In this document: positions 10,691-22,401 of the stretch, piece after piece
Layout of the letters: every line of letters starts with the position of its first letter
How positions within the stretch are numbered: the first letter of the stretch is position 1
From: Gonapodya prolifera JEL478
Lineage: Eukaryota > Monoblepharomycota > Monoblepharidomycetes > Monoblepharidales > Gonapodyaceae
Assembly: GCA_001574975.1 (NCBI GenBank)
Contig: KQ965837.1
Span: forward strand, 1 to 64,000
Reading direction: 5' to 3'
Length of the DNA stretch: 64,000 bases
Notes under the pieces: generated by a model
What the model was told of the DNA's origin: nothing
What the model saw: the letters and a program-made list of their open reading frames with translations, nothing else
The model's database searches: none
Position numbers and translations under genes: made by a program

Positions 10691-11371
10691 TTTGTCTGAA
10701 ACTTGGGAGACTGGGATGGGGAACGTAGGAGGTCAACACCGTTGTCAGAGGGGAGATATGGTTTCGATCTGCGCCGTATGCTCCATCTACCTGGCCCGGT
10801 TTCCATTTTTGCTTGTAATTTGTGGGCAAGCGAGGGACTTCACCGATATTCGGCCAACGGCTGATATCCGCGTGAACCAGCTCGTTTGCTCCACAGGATT
10901 GTTAATTGCAGTCGTGTGCACCGTTCCATCCGAATTACGGTTACGCTCGTTCTGCCCTCTATGTTACGATTTCAGTGGTTTATTAAAGAGGGGGGCCTCC
11001 CTCGCACTAAATAATTACAGATTGGGCAGGTCTCGTATATGTTAATAATGCCCGTCGCTGTAGCTATGGCAGTGTTTCCACGTACGTATGCAATCTATGC
11101 CAATGACACAGAGTCCACCAAAACTTGCGCCCTCGCATGGTCCTACACAGTCAGTAGAACCCCGATTCCGCACGTTCCTCCGCCAGGTACGTACGCATGG
11201 TCATGTGATTGCTGCGAAAGCCAGCACTAACGCGTCACAAGGTGGTGACTCCGCGACCTCTACCCAATTCACCATCCAGTCCATCAGTGCCGTTGGTCCG
11301 AGTTTGCATTCCGCCGGTATGGCTGCCACCATTGCCGGCGAAAACAACTCTAACTCTCCCCAACATCTGTG
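10691..11371. other. Intergenic, no gene recognised
   Basis: Several short frames exist on the plus strand, but none shows a domain, codon pattern or splice structure that I trust. The left edge is the DBP5 promoter. Confidence 0.4.
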
Positions 11372-11615
11372 TTAAACATGTCTGGTGTTTTCCACTGTTT
11401 CCCATGGCTGATGGCACCGGTCAATGTTCGCTGGGACGCAGTAAAGAAAAGGAGGGAGAGCGCGCTTCAGTTGCTGCACAGGCGAGCCCACTAAGACCAC
11501 ATAACATTTCAACTCACCATAAATATATCTGATGCACATGCGCAAACGACCCTTCCAACGTGTTCGACCTTTCTTCTCCAACTTCGCTCTCACACTTCCT
11601 CGCCTCAGTCTTACT
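11372..11615 (-). pseudogene. Inverted 3'-end fragment of a DUF4246 gene
   Basis: The reverse strand reads GCMSKTEARKCESEVGEERS, then an intron-like stretch, then ANIDRCHQPWETVE and a stop. This matches the last two exons of the intact gene downstream (AGCMSKTEAKKVETEVGQERS and ANTDPYCQAWGSK), including the intron and the ATAAGATATACTTATGG-like stretch within it. Similarity starts abruptly, so only the C-terminal end was duplicated, in inverted orientation, about 2.5 kb from the parental 3' end. Confidence 0.7.
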
Positions 11616-11718
11616 CATACACCCGCTTGCTTGTGTAACTCTGAGAGTAATTGAAGAAACTTAAACTTTGTTGATGTTTGTCCGGTGAGGTTTCTGCGGT
11701 CATTCTCGATTCCAACGC

Positions 11719-14185
11719 ATGTCCCCTACCATATCAACGATGGCACCCGAGTTCTGGCTTCCCGGCGGACGCGTGGAAGGTAACAATCTAAAGTTCCGCG
11801 AACGCGCGTTGGAGCCGCGGACTCTGCTCGAGCGTCAGTACATGGCGCTGCTTTGCGAATTCCTCACGAAACCGCGATGGTGGGAAAAGATTGGCGACAA
11901 CGACATCCTGTCGAAGTGGATGCACGAGGCTGCGACAGCGTTTGTCCGTCTTCGCGACACAGACGGCTCACTTCTGAATGGAGACGCGCATGCACCAAAT
12001 CCGGAAGACGTCGAGGATGCAACCGACGATGCCGATACCGCTGCTACTGAGTCGGATTCCAGCAACGAGGCAGACTCTCCGATGTCCACGGGAGAAGAAT
12101 CCGGCTCTAATTCGGACGAGTCCAATGGTGATCACCTGGAAGAGTCCAGCACGCTCTCCCCAGAAGAAATTGGCTTTATTCGTGCTGCAGTCAACTCTCT
12201 GCCCTCTGACACGGACAAGTACACCCGCTTACTTGTCCGCAAAGCCCTGGCCTACCTCCTCTCGGAGTTGAAAGCGCACAAAACCTTCTCGTTGCTTCGC
12301 TTGCCCACGCTGGACCCGCAGTACGCCTCGGCGCCACCTCCACCTCCCGCCGCCCACGCATCTCCAACCTCCGCCCACGGCGTCTTTATTTCGGACGATC
12401 TCATTTCTTTAACCGCACTGGCCAAGTTCAGTCGAGCCGTTGCCCCACTTGAGGAGCACGCCCGGGCACACGGTAACTGGCACCCAAAGGATAATAGAGT
12501 TCTCAATCTGGTGCACCCATCATCTTACTGTCTGGTTTACGGGAGGTCTCTGGTCTCTTCTGTGCCAGGCGCTCTTATTGGGGAAGCGCCCATCAGCTGG
12601 TCAGGTGTTAAGGCGTCCGACTCAAACGTATCCCATCGATTCCAGTGAGTTATACCGTGCTCGTCTCTGCATCTGCGACATCAGAGGCATTTACCATCTC
12701 CGCGCCACACCGAACACAAGGTGGCTACCAGCTGAATTCTCCGTCTCGCCCACAAAATCCGTGACCTCCCGCTCATACATCAACGGTCTTGACCGACGCC
12801 GGTACCCACACGCTGCAGGTGCAGTCCGCGCTGTATTCCAGGCCATGCTCCCCATGTTCGAATTCGCTCTGGGGGCACTCACATCCACACCTGTTCGCCG
12901 AATCCAGGCGTCGTTCAACAGCGACGAGTTCTGCAGCATGGACCGGGAGGACTGGTGCATGACCAAGTTCATCAAGGCCAAGCGGGGTGGCACCCTCTCT
13001 GCCACTGAGTACCCCACCCCCCTGCCTGACAATGTCGACCCGACCAATTCAGATAGCGACAACCCTTGGTCGGACGAGCTGGTGGGGGAGTACGAGCAGT
13101 GGCAAGAGGAGGTTTGGGATACCCTTTCGGACGATAGGAGCATTGAAGAGCCGGAGCTACCTGACCCGAAAGACCCTGTGGACTGGGAACAACTGTGTCT
13201 CGGAGGAATGCAGAGCGTCAATTTGGCGGGGAAGGATCTCCAAGTGATTGTCAAGATGGCCGCAGTACACCTTACGCCTGAGAACCCGAACTACGAGGGT
13301 GGAAACTGGCACATCGAAGGTACGTGCAAGTAGAGGACCAGATGAAGTCAGGATTTGAGAAAGTTTATGACTTGTGTCCACTCACACTCCTTTTTCTGCT
13401 AGGAATGGAAAACGAGGCCATTGCCGCAACGGGAATTTTCTACTACGACGTGGAAAACATCACCGAGTCGCGGCTCACTTTTCGCAATGTTTTCAACGAT
13501 GAGCTGTTTGAGTATCAACAGAGCGAGCACACAGGTGAGGTTGTTGAACGGAAAGCACTCCAACTTTAATTCCATGCTGATATATGCATTTGCCTGTCCG
13601 CCCTCACAAGGCCTTGAAGGCGTCTACGGTTTCGAAAACTACAACTCTTCCAATACCAATGTCTGTGGATCTGTCACCGCCCGAACTTCCCGCTGCGTGG
13701 TCTTCCCGAACTTCCTCCAGCATCGGGTGGAGCCCTTCCGTCTCGCAGATCCCACGCGCCCGGGCCACCGCCGCGCGCTCGCCCTGTTCCTCGTTCACCC
13801 AGAGAATCGCCTGTGCTCGACTGCTCACGTGCCTCCACAGCAGGAGAAGGTGATGCGCGAAGAGCTTGGGGCGGCGCTTGGTCCCAAGTGGCCAGCCTTG
13901 GTGGTGGAAAGGGTGGCGAGGTTCGCGGGATGTATGAGCAAGACCGAGGCAAAGAAGGTTGAGACCGAGGTCGGACAAGAGAGGTCGACGACGGCGGAAG
14001 GTTCGTTTGCGCACGTGCATAAGATATACTTATGGTGCGTTGAAACGTTATGTGGTTTTTATTGGGTCGCCTGTGCAGCGGCTAAAGCACGCTCTCTTAT
14101 CTTTTCTTTTGTCTTCTGTTTCCCAGCGAACACTGACCCATATTGCCAGGCATGGGGAAGCAAGATAACAGTGGACGTGAAGTAG
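11719..14185 (+). CDS. DUF4246 family protein
   Basis: Five exons: 11719-12644, 12685-13319, 13403-13534, 13611-14000, 14127-14185; the first intron is only 40 bp. The order of conserved blocks fits fungal DUF4246: MAPEFWLPGG, LKFRERALEPRTLLERQ, PRWWEKIGDNDILSKW, WLPAEFSVS, RSYINGL, AVHLTPENPNYEGGNWHIEG, FYYDVENITESRLTFR, VFPNFLQHRVEPF and GHRRALALFLV. An acidic linker (about residues 85-140) is an expansion typical of fast-evolving copies. The function is not established. The arrangement H-x-E (WHIEG), distal H (LQHRV) and R (GHRRA) looks like a 2-oxoglutarate/Fe(II) oxygenase core, which is my inference. Both an inverted 3' fragment and a decayed 5' copy flank it. Confidence 0.82.
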
Positions 14186-14340
14186 CAGAGAGGGCAGAAG
14201 TATCCCTAATCTTATGGAATGGTGCACTCCGCACTGTTAATTTACAATGGCAGTAGTGTAGTAATGCGACCAGAAGAAAACTTGTTGGTGAGGATATCAG
14301 CAGCCGGCAGATTTACTTATGATGGAGTCAACAAGGTTGC

Positions 14341-14960
14341 ATGTCCCCTACATCTTCAGTGATGGCAGCCGAGTTCTGGGTTCCCGGGGACACGTGCCAG
14401 GTAACGATCTAAGCCACAGACTCTGCTCGAGCGTCAGTACATGGCGCTGCTTTGCGAGTTCCTCACGAAACCGCGCTGGTGGGAAAAGATTGGCGACAAC
14501 GACATCCTGTCGAAGTGTCGCGACACAGACGGCTCATGAATGGAGACGCACGAAATGAGCAAATCGATGCGGATGGGGCCGATGATCCAAACCCGCAAGA
14601 TGTCGAGGATCAGGGCACCGAATTAATTGACCCACCAGCGGAAAGTGTCGAGGATGAAGGCGGCGAGACAGATTCACCAAATCCGGAAGATGTCAAATGT
14701 GGAAACAACAATGGCGATGAAGTCGGAGTTGAGCCCGATACCGATGGTGATCCCCTGGAAGAGTCCAGTACGCTCTCCCCAGAAGAAATTGGCTTCATTC
14801 GTGCTGCAGTCGACGCTCTGCCCTCTGAAACGGACGAGTACACTTGCTCGTTCGTCCCCCCACACCCTGTCGTTCCTCTTCTCCGAGTTGAAAGCACAGG
14901 CGTACCCGTATCCGGGAGGACAGCACGTCCATCCTTTATCCAGGGGAGCGTACGCGCAGA
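14341..14960 (+). pseudogene. Decayed 5' copy of the DUF4246 gene
   Basis: It begins ATGTCCCCTAC like its neighbour and reads MAAEFWVPGD. It then lacks the LKFRERALEP stretch and resumes in DNA matching TLLERQYMALLCEFLTKPRW and EKIGDNDILSK. The EAATAFVRL stretch is also missing. The acidic linker is rearranged (repeats of NPQDVED/NPEDVK), followed by LEESSTLSPEEIGFIRAAV and a short tail. The deletions break the frame. No oxygenase-like core follows. Confidence 0.7.
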
Positions 14961-15747
14961 CTCCGTCGTTCCTGAATATCGACGACGCCTGGCCTGGAGT
15001 GATGCACCGTTTTGACGTCTTGCGGGGTGGACAGGGAGGAGTGGGCTGGGCGAGTGCCGAAGACAGTCCCGGACGCTACAGTCAATGCGATGAGTCAAAG
15101 CAGTGAAGTCAAGGTGATCCAGCGTTTCAATCGGTCCATCGCATGTTGTCGCACTCTCCTGCGGCTGAGGCCTGCCGGGAGGCGGCCGCAGGACGCCTCC
15201 TGTGTGAACTACGCCACTTGACTCTCCCTTGGGATCGCAGAAATTTAATTAATAAATGCCGTGTTTGGAAGAGTCGTGGAAGTTAATTGGGTTGTTTGAG
15301 GGTTGCTGTCGCAGGTGGTGGCGAGTCATGCCGCCGGTGATTCGCACTCGCGCCGAAATCGTAAGACTTGCCCCAATACACTCGCCGCAATGCGGTGCTC
15401 GAAACAAAATGTGCCAGCTAATGCTCAAGTTTCGTGCATGTTCATGTCATCCAGTCCGGACTTGTCATTCCGTGAACGACCAAACTCTAAATTCCTGCCG
15501 CGTGGGATCTGGTCCAATCACGTCACCCGAAGGATTTCTTCCAGTCCTTTCGCAAAAGTTTGTCGAATATGACCCATGATTTGACTCTGCGAGCCTGTGT
15601 CGTGATCCTCGTCGTATTGTTGTGGCATCTGAATGATGAAGTGGCTCATTAAATCGCCCACATGCCAACCTCCAACGAACTATCCCAGGACTCATTTCTT
15701 GCTGGACTTAGACGCCAACGTTATCGCAAGAGATCGGCTTTATAACA

Positions 15748-16491
15748 TTGTTGATCCAAAAGCCATACTCAAATTCGATAATCGGCACCACCCGCCGACT
15801 GCATCACATCGGCGGTGCTGACCCGACCACACGAATCGAATGGCGAATCGCACATACGTTCAAGCCCGGTAACTACAGGCCCGAAACGTGGGCGACCCAG
15901 CGATGGGCCACGACTTACGCGTTCCCGAATGCGTTGTTGCTGGCGGTCGGGAAGGGCGGAATGTGGACTGAACATGGCGCCAATCGGAGGTCAGGGGAGG
16001 CGATACTCGGCCAAGGACAGGTGCAGGGCGAGATGAAGGTTGCGATTAATTTGAGGGGGGGGCATGTGAAGTTGACCTACGGGAAGACGGCGGACGACTT
16101 CCGGACTTGGTTCACGTACCCGCCCAAATTGGAAATCGTGGAGATGTTGCTTCGGTTCGGCGCCAGGATCACACAGGCGGAGCTGGACGCGGCGGGGAAG
16201 AACCCAGACCCGGCGTTCCTAGAGGCGCCGGAGAGGTATTGGAGGAACCTTGTCGATATTGTGGAGGAGCAGAAGGTGGAGATGTGCAGACTCCGGGACC
16301 GCGTCCACGCGGTTGAGGAGCGTGTGCAAAAGGGTGAGGTGGTGCGAGTGAGGTTGAGGGAGAAGGTGGTGGGGTTGGAGGCCATGTTCAAGTACTTGAG
16401 TTTGAAGTCTGCTGGCTATTCGGCAAAGAGTGAACGCTTACGGGCTCGCAACACAGCACTGACTTTCCATCTAAATAGTCGAGGACTTTAA
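15748..16491 (+). CDS. Hypothetical protein with ankyrin-like and coiled-coil segments
   Basis: This is a 247-codon open frame that I do not recognise. The centre has KLEIVEMLLRFGARITQAEL, which looks like one ankyrin-type helix pair. The C-terminal third (VDIVEEQKVEMCRLRDRVHA onward) is Glu/Arg/Val-rich with heptad spacing, a likely coiled coil. The initiator is uncertain because upstream frames near 15630-15820 are also open and an additional 5' exon is possible. It sits between two decayed members of accessory families, so it may itself be a remnant. Confidence 0.4.
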   Translation: MLIQKPYSNSIIGTTRRLHHIGGADPTTRIEWRIAHTFKPGNYRPETWATQRWATTYAFPNALLLAVGKGGMWTEHGANRRSGEAILGQGQVQGEMKVAINLRGGHVKLTYGKTADDFRTWFTYPPKLEIVEMLLRFGARITQAELDAAGKNPDPAFLEAPERYWRNLVDIVEEQKVEMCRLRDRVHAVEERVQKGEVVRVRLREKVVGLEAMFKYLSLKSAGYSAKSERLRARNTALTFHLNSRGL

Positions 16492-16679
16492 GAGGGTTGA
16501 GCGTTGACAACACACGGAAAATCGCCAGATCCCGCCGAGGTATACATGAATATCAGAATGGCATAACGGAAAGTCGAGCGAGAAGAAGCTAAACGAGAGA
16601 AATAAATTGTATATCTGAGCTCCAAGCTTAAATACGTTTCAAACGTACCAACACCGCACAGCTGCCACACCGAGCACAC

Positions 16680-16995
16680 TTGCTAGAAGCAACGTGCGAG
16701 TTCTGTGGTGGAAATTTGAGACTTTTCAAAGGTATTGACCAGAATGGATCAGAGTTTACATCAGTTGTGGAAATGGAGTGTCACGGCAGTTATTCGGAGA
16801 CTGTGGTTGACGGGACTGCAACTAGCCAGTGCGTCGCTCCTGCAGGGTGGAGGGCTGTATGGTTATCATTTGTCGGGTCTGCGCATATGACGGGGCCCCA
16901 GAATGTTGTTGGACAGTGTGGGCGGACTAAAAAGACACATTTTGCACCATGCGTGGCGTTGTACATAGCGTGGTTGACGATTAGGTGGGGTCTTT
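16680..16995 (+). pseudogene. Decayed copy of a cysteine-rich module
   Basis: The frame reads EATCEFCGGNL and FTSVVEMECHG. After an in-frame stop the homologous frame continues VRRSCRVEGCMVIICRVCA and PECCWTVC. These blocks match the module at 38240-38632 (EATCEFCG, VTSVVEMEC, RRSCRVDGCKAIICRTCA, PECCW). Only the module is present; no partner domain is seen upstream. Confidence 0.6.
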
Positions 16996-17250
16996 ATCGT
17001 AGATAATCTGCTGGCCCAAACCATTTGTCTCTGTGTTATAATCATATTTAATGCCGTTCTCTCAGTCCCGCAAATTTCTGAGCAGCGTAGCCAACATCAG
17101 CATAAACCATTCTTACATAACCGGAAGATTCAGCGTATTTTGGATGTTCGATACACTTTCCAAAAACGTTCTCTGGCACGTGATTTTCAGGGCACCCGGT
17201 CACAAGCCAGCCCCACACTCGGCGGCGAAAATAACGTCAAACGCAACCCG

Positions 17251-19513
17251 ATGGACGGACTGAACATCGCGAGCAGCATCGTGACTCTGGCGCGCGACTT
17301 CAACAGAAGCGTGGCTGCCGTGGAGCGCGGTTACGAGGCAGAACATCGCGCGCCTTACGCATCGGACGAGTCCTCGGGCACAGAGTCTGAGGGGGACGAG
17401 ATGGAAACAGTGTCGGTGTCGTCACGGAGAGGATACAAGCAGAAGCTGCCCGCAGTGACGCTGACGGTGTCCGGCCTGGAGAACAGGGACGGTACCGTGG
17501 TTGGAGGGGCTGGGGCTGGACTCAGGGAACGACGAGGAAGCGAATGGAGCGGCGACGAGGACGACAGCGGCGGGTCGCAGCAAGGCCGGTCCTCGATGAC
17601 GCAGCCGCCGACGGTGGTCCACTCGCGTGCGGGGTCGGTCGCGTCGGGAATCACGCTGGTTCGATCCACAACCCCCCCGCCCATTGGAGCCCGGCCGCAG
17701 ACTCCGCCACGCCGCGCTATCCTTGCGCAGAGAAGATCAATGACCTGGAACGACGACGCACTGGCCGGAAACATGGGCGGCTCCACTGCATCCGTCTACG
17801 GCTCGGCTCCTTCCACGCCTATCGACGCCTCCGTCGCAGGCTTGCCCTTCCCGCCTCTCCCCGGCGCACACCCTCATGAGAATTCCACTCCACCGCGACC
17901 AAGCTCTGCACCGGGATTCCCGCCCATCCAACCACCGGCTACGCCGTCTCCGTCTCGCAAGGAGAGCATGTTGCGCTCCTTTGTCCCTCAAGTCTCCCTC
18001 CCCGCGCTCCCATCGCTCGGGCAGAGCGTAGCGGCCGTCGGAACCTCGGTCGCATCAAGGACGTCGAGGCGGATTGACTCGATTCAAGGCGCGTACGAGC
18101 ACGTGTCCGCAAAAGTTGCACCGTACATCGAGGCGATGCTCGCGTTCATGTTCGCGGCGTTCGATGTCGTGCTGGGACTGTGCTTGCTTACGGTCGAGAT
18201 GGGGTGGGCGACGGCAAAGTTGTCGGGCACCACGGCGTGGAAGGTGTATGATGTCGTCAAGAGAGGGGATAGGAGATGGCCACCGAGCGATGGTGAGTGT
18301 TCTCGTAGATGTGGGTAATGAGTGTCATAATGCGCGGGGACAGTACCTGGCTCAGCTTTGATGATGGATGCGGTTGTCACATCCTTTGGTTCCAGATGGC
18401 GTCACCTGTGAAAGAGTCCGACTGATGAGCGCGTCGTCCTCCACACAGCCATCCTCAACTCCCTCGGCGCCCACATCTCGCAATACCTCATCGACCTCAC
18501 CGTCCTGATCTCCGTCTGGGCCAAGCGCAGCCCTGCTCCCGAACTCGTGACCGCCGGGGCAGAGCGCGTGCTCGACGCGTGGGGCGCCATGGAGGGACGG
18601 TACGGTATCCAGAGAAGAACTGTCGACGTCACCCAGCTGCTTGTCAAGTGGGGCGTGTGGGTCGCGAGTGTGATTGCGACGGCGAGTGTCAAGGTATGTC
18701 GTGCGTCTTTCGAGGAGTACAGGGCTATACTCACACCAGTGTACGGACAGGCTGCACTCGCCTACCAACGCGCCCCCGGCTGGAACGACCGCGACATGCT
18801 CCGCCGCCGCACATCCCGTCGCAAGCGGCACGCGTCCTCCTCCACATCGACCTCCTCGCGCCTTCCGCGCGGTTCCGGTTCCCACCGCAACTCGGGCGTG
18901 TTCCATCTCGACCCCGACCTCGGACCCCTCCCTGCACCCTCGTCCTGGTCCACCCAACTCGCGCGTGGCCTGTCCTCCCTCGTGACCACCCCACCCCCGA
19001 ACCCGCACCAACGCATCCGCATCTCCGTCGGCGGGTACACCTTCTCGACATCCCTCGCCACGCTGCGACGCGCTCCTGCGGGGTCGATGCTTGCGGAGAT
19101 GGTCTCGGATTCCGGCCTCAAGATGCTGCCTATCGTCGACGACGGAGCCTACTTTATCGACAGAGACGGCGCTCAGTTTAGGCATGTGCTGAATTGGCTC
19201 AGAGGCGTGGATACTGCGGGGGCGGTCGAGGACGCGCAGGCGTTGAGGGAGTTGAAGGTCGAGGCTGAGTGGTGGGTATTTCTTTCCGTTCTTTTGGCTC
19301 CACGTGCGGTCGTGCCTGACTGACGTTGACGTCCAATCCCGCACCTCCAGGTACGGCCTCCCCACGCTCTCGACCCACGCAGACGACCTACTCAACTCGC
19401 TCACACAAGCCAGGCTCAACTCGTCGAGCGGGTCACGCGGGATGACACAGCGTGCGGGAAGTTGGGTCAAGCAGTACTTCACGAGTTCAGGGTCCGAGGC
19501 GAAAGGGAAGTGA
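17251..19513 (+). CDS. BTB/POZ protein with K+ channel tetramerisation (T1)-type domain
   Basis: Four exons: 17251-18292, 18449-18693, 18751-19271, 19351-19513. The ATG at 17251 starts MDGLNIASSIVTLARDFN; an upstream in-frame ATG at 17140 is possible. The first 260 residues are disordered, Ser/Pro/Gly-rich. A hydrophobic stretch follows (IEAMLAFMFAAFDVVLGLCL), possibly membrane-associated. The C-terminal BTB of the KCTD type shows IRISVGGYTFSTSLATLRR, GSMLAEM, YFIDRDGAQFRHVLNWLRG and LRELKVEAEWYGLP. Such domains self-assemble and often recruit Cul3; whether this one does cannot be told from sequence alone. Confidence 0.8.
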
Positions 19514-20193
19514 GGCCGGTGAAGGGAGGGTGCCGGTGGGAGGTTGCGAGGGGATGGTGGTGCGGTGAGGAACGTCCGCAAAGGTTGTGCTGCGCCAAGG
19601 TGCAAGTGTTGGTTCTGATAATTCGAAAGTCGGCGGGATGGGTCGAGTCTGGGGTATGCAACGAGACTGGATCCAGTACGACACGCTCCAATCTGTTTTT
19701 GGACTACACGATACATCTCTTAGATCTCTACATGTTGGGATGGGGTAATTCTGGTCGTCTTTCATGATAATTCTCTGCGAGATGCTTTTGCTTTGCTTCT
19801 GTTCCTTTTCTTTCTCCTTTTCCTTGTTACTGGTCTTTTAATTACACGAGGTATCACTGTTCACGAGTGTATTTTTTGCAATATACATACCAGCATTTTC
19901 ATAAAAGTTTGTGTGAGAGCAGTAACGGAATGCAATGCAGTCGGCAAGCATCAATTCAACTCTTCTCTCCCTTCCCCCGCTGCGGCGTGTCCTTGGTGTG
20001 AGTGTCGAGTGTGTTGATAATAATATCGGCTATCAAATAGCATGGAAAATCAACGCTTATAAAACCGAGCAAGTTACATCCTAGGTACACCCAACTAGCT
20101 GGGTATTTATCTACAAATGGCATGATTGGCATCCCTCTGCTGTATGATTATCTACGACGAAGACGCCACTTAATCCTGGCTTTCCTTCTCGCT
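19514..20193. other. Intergenic, no gene recognised
   Basis: AT-rich flank with pyrimidine-rich runs (19795-19830). I see nothing to annotate. Confidence 0.4.
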
Positions 20194-20888
20194 TTAAGAC
20201 ATTGCATGTACAACAGCACACAGTGTACAAAGCTTCTTTTTTTTTTTGTCGGCGGGTGTTGCGTGTTCCTTGCACACCGTCCAGCAACACACTCGGCCCC
20301 AATTATCAGGAGTACTAGCTGCACAGGTCCAACAAATGATCGCGTTACATCCTTCCACCCTGCAGGAGCGATGCACTGGTTTTGTGCAGTCTCGTGAGCC
20401 GCATATTGTCAAAGTTTGACAGCAATCATCTTGACACTTCATTTCCAAAACTGATGAAAACTCTGATCCCTCCTGGTCCGTCTCCTTCAAAACTACAGCT
20501 CAAAATACACATGTTGCGTGCTGCAAGTGACGCCAGCACAATAGCTTTGACAACTCCACTGCTGAAGGAGTCTCGCGAAACGTCTTTCTGTCTGTGAGGT
20601 CATCCGCTGCGGTCCCACACGAGTACATGCGACGTCTTTCGGATTTGGTGCGGGCAGGTCGCCGTTGAGAAGTGAGGTGCCACAAAGACTGACAAACGCG
20701 GTTGCAGCTTCGTGCATCCACTTCGACAGCGTGTCATGGTCTTCTGTTTTTTCCCATCATCGAGAGGAATTCGCTGAGCAGCACCACGTACTGACGCTCG
20801 AGCAGAGTCCGCGCCTCCAGCGCGCGTTTGCGGAATCTGAGGTCGTTGCCTGCCATGTGTCCGCCGGAACCCAGAACTCGGGTGGCAT
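20194..20888 (-). pseudogene. Decayed chimera: DUF4246 N-terminus joined to the cysteine-rich module
   Basis: From 20888 downward the DNA matches the DUF4246 5' exon: MPPEFWVP, then in a shifted frame LRFRKRALEARTLLERQYVV, then LSKWMHEAATAFVSL. It lacks the WWEKIGDNDI block. It then passes through a stretch matching 38210-38290 (ETPSAVELSKLL) into GSEFSSVLEMKCQDD, CGSRDCTKPVHRSCRVEGC, AIICWTCA and VCCWTVC, ending at 20194. Frameshifts make it non-functional as read. It shows that the two parts occurred together in one transcription unit. Confidence 0.6.
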
Positions 20889-22401
20889 CGCAGTGGAGGG
20901 GGGGGGGGGTGGCGTGGGATATATTTCTTCGCAATCATAAACGATGGAGTGTGCCACCTCACCAACGGCAGGAATTACCAATTATGCGTACCAGCAGGTC
21001 GATGGAGCAGCACAACGTGAAACGAATGTTTATTTTCCGTTTCAAGGCCTCCAAAGCTGATGCTTAGATTCCTCCGCAACAATATGAAACATAAGTATGC
21101 AAAACTTTACTGAATTGCACTAATTCATTTTGAGAGAGTAAATACCACCCCAGTATTGTGCTGGATTTGATAATCACGGATCTGCCCACGGAGTTCAAAA
21201 TTTGGCTCTCCGCAATTTTGCGGCATTTTACCACTTATTTGATGCAGAGCGTCTGTGTGCGATAACGTTCCAAGACGGAATAGCTTGGGAGCTGTGTGTC
21301 TTACAGTGGAATGATGACATCACCATTTTGCGCGCCCTTTCACTGAGAAAAGTCCTTGGCACACAAAACTACGCGACCAATCAACATAACCTCCACCTCA
21401 AAGTTTTGCCACCGCATGGAAGCTCGAAAACTTACGTGCGTTCGATTGGAGACCCCCAACTCGCTCTCTACCAAATTAGAAATTGTCGCTGTGCCCATAC
21501 CTCTGGCGGGGTGTCAAGTGGTAACATAGACCCCCATTTTCCGTCGCGTGCGGATCCCATCGTCAGTTAAATTCGATGAGGTCTCCCGGGGACGAATATT
21601 AATCCCTCATCGGTAACCTGTATTGATGCTGATGATCATTCGAGTATTGCATGGAGGTTATAATTGATGAACAAATTTGCACTCCAAGAGAACTTTGCTG
21701 AGCGATATAAGTACTCAAAACGTTAGTGAAGCGCATATGGCGGGTTTTGAGCAGCAAAACAAACAACCCGAGGCAGGAAACGCTCCCTATCTGTTTGTGC
21801 ACTCTTTGGAGAGAGATCGACAGAAAAGCGAAATATGACGTTTGATTCTCAAATGTATAAAGTATCTCTACGCTAAAGTTGGAATGTGTACCTGTTCTCA
21901 AGCTTTGCAAGTCGTGTAAAGCGCCTGTACGGCTATAACGGGCAATGGTCTGTCTTACCTCCAAGAGTCAACAAACACGCGTCCAGGCGCTACAGATTAG
22001 GACGCCCGTACCCTGCCTCCAGCATTTTGCGCCAGCTTGAGCGCGTGTCGGGTGTTGGGTCGAGCATCGAATCTTCCAAATCACAAGGCCATGATCAATA
22101 ATTTTTTTAAGAGCCTTCCTTATCAAGAATAGATGACTGATCAACACTTACATTCGCTGCCTTTTCGATAAAGACCCTTGATTTTGTTGTTGCTACGCAA
22201 CAGATTATGGAAGTCGCCTCGTCAGTAACGTAATACCATCCTCACTTGATAAACCAAAACTCTCACATCCAATCCTCGAATCGTATCGGCTCAAACGAGT
22301 GTAAGTCCGCTTCTGGGACTGGAACGAGTGGTCGACATATGAAGTTATCCTGCCGTTTCATTTTTCGTCACTTCCCAGGTATCAAAGGCACGTTCAAAAA
22401 T
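20889..22401. other. Intergenic, no gene recognised
   Basis: There is a run of G at about 20899-20909. Short frames such as the one from 21202 to 21570 show no recognisable domain or splice structure and I do not call them. Confidence 0.35.

Noticed and set aside
10692-11045. Plus-strand frame of 117 codons upstream of DBP5
   Set aside because: It overlaps the DBP5 promoter, has no recognisable domain, and its composition is not protein-like.
18352-19716. Long minus-strand open frame of 454 codons
   Set aside because: It is the antisense shadow of the BTB gene. The plus strand has domain matches and good splice sites; the antisense text is Arg/His/Leu-rich without any domain.
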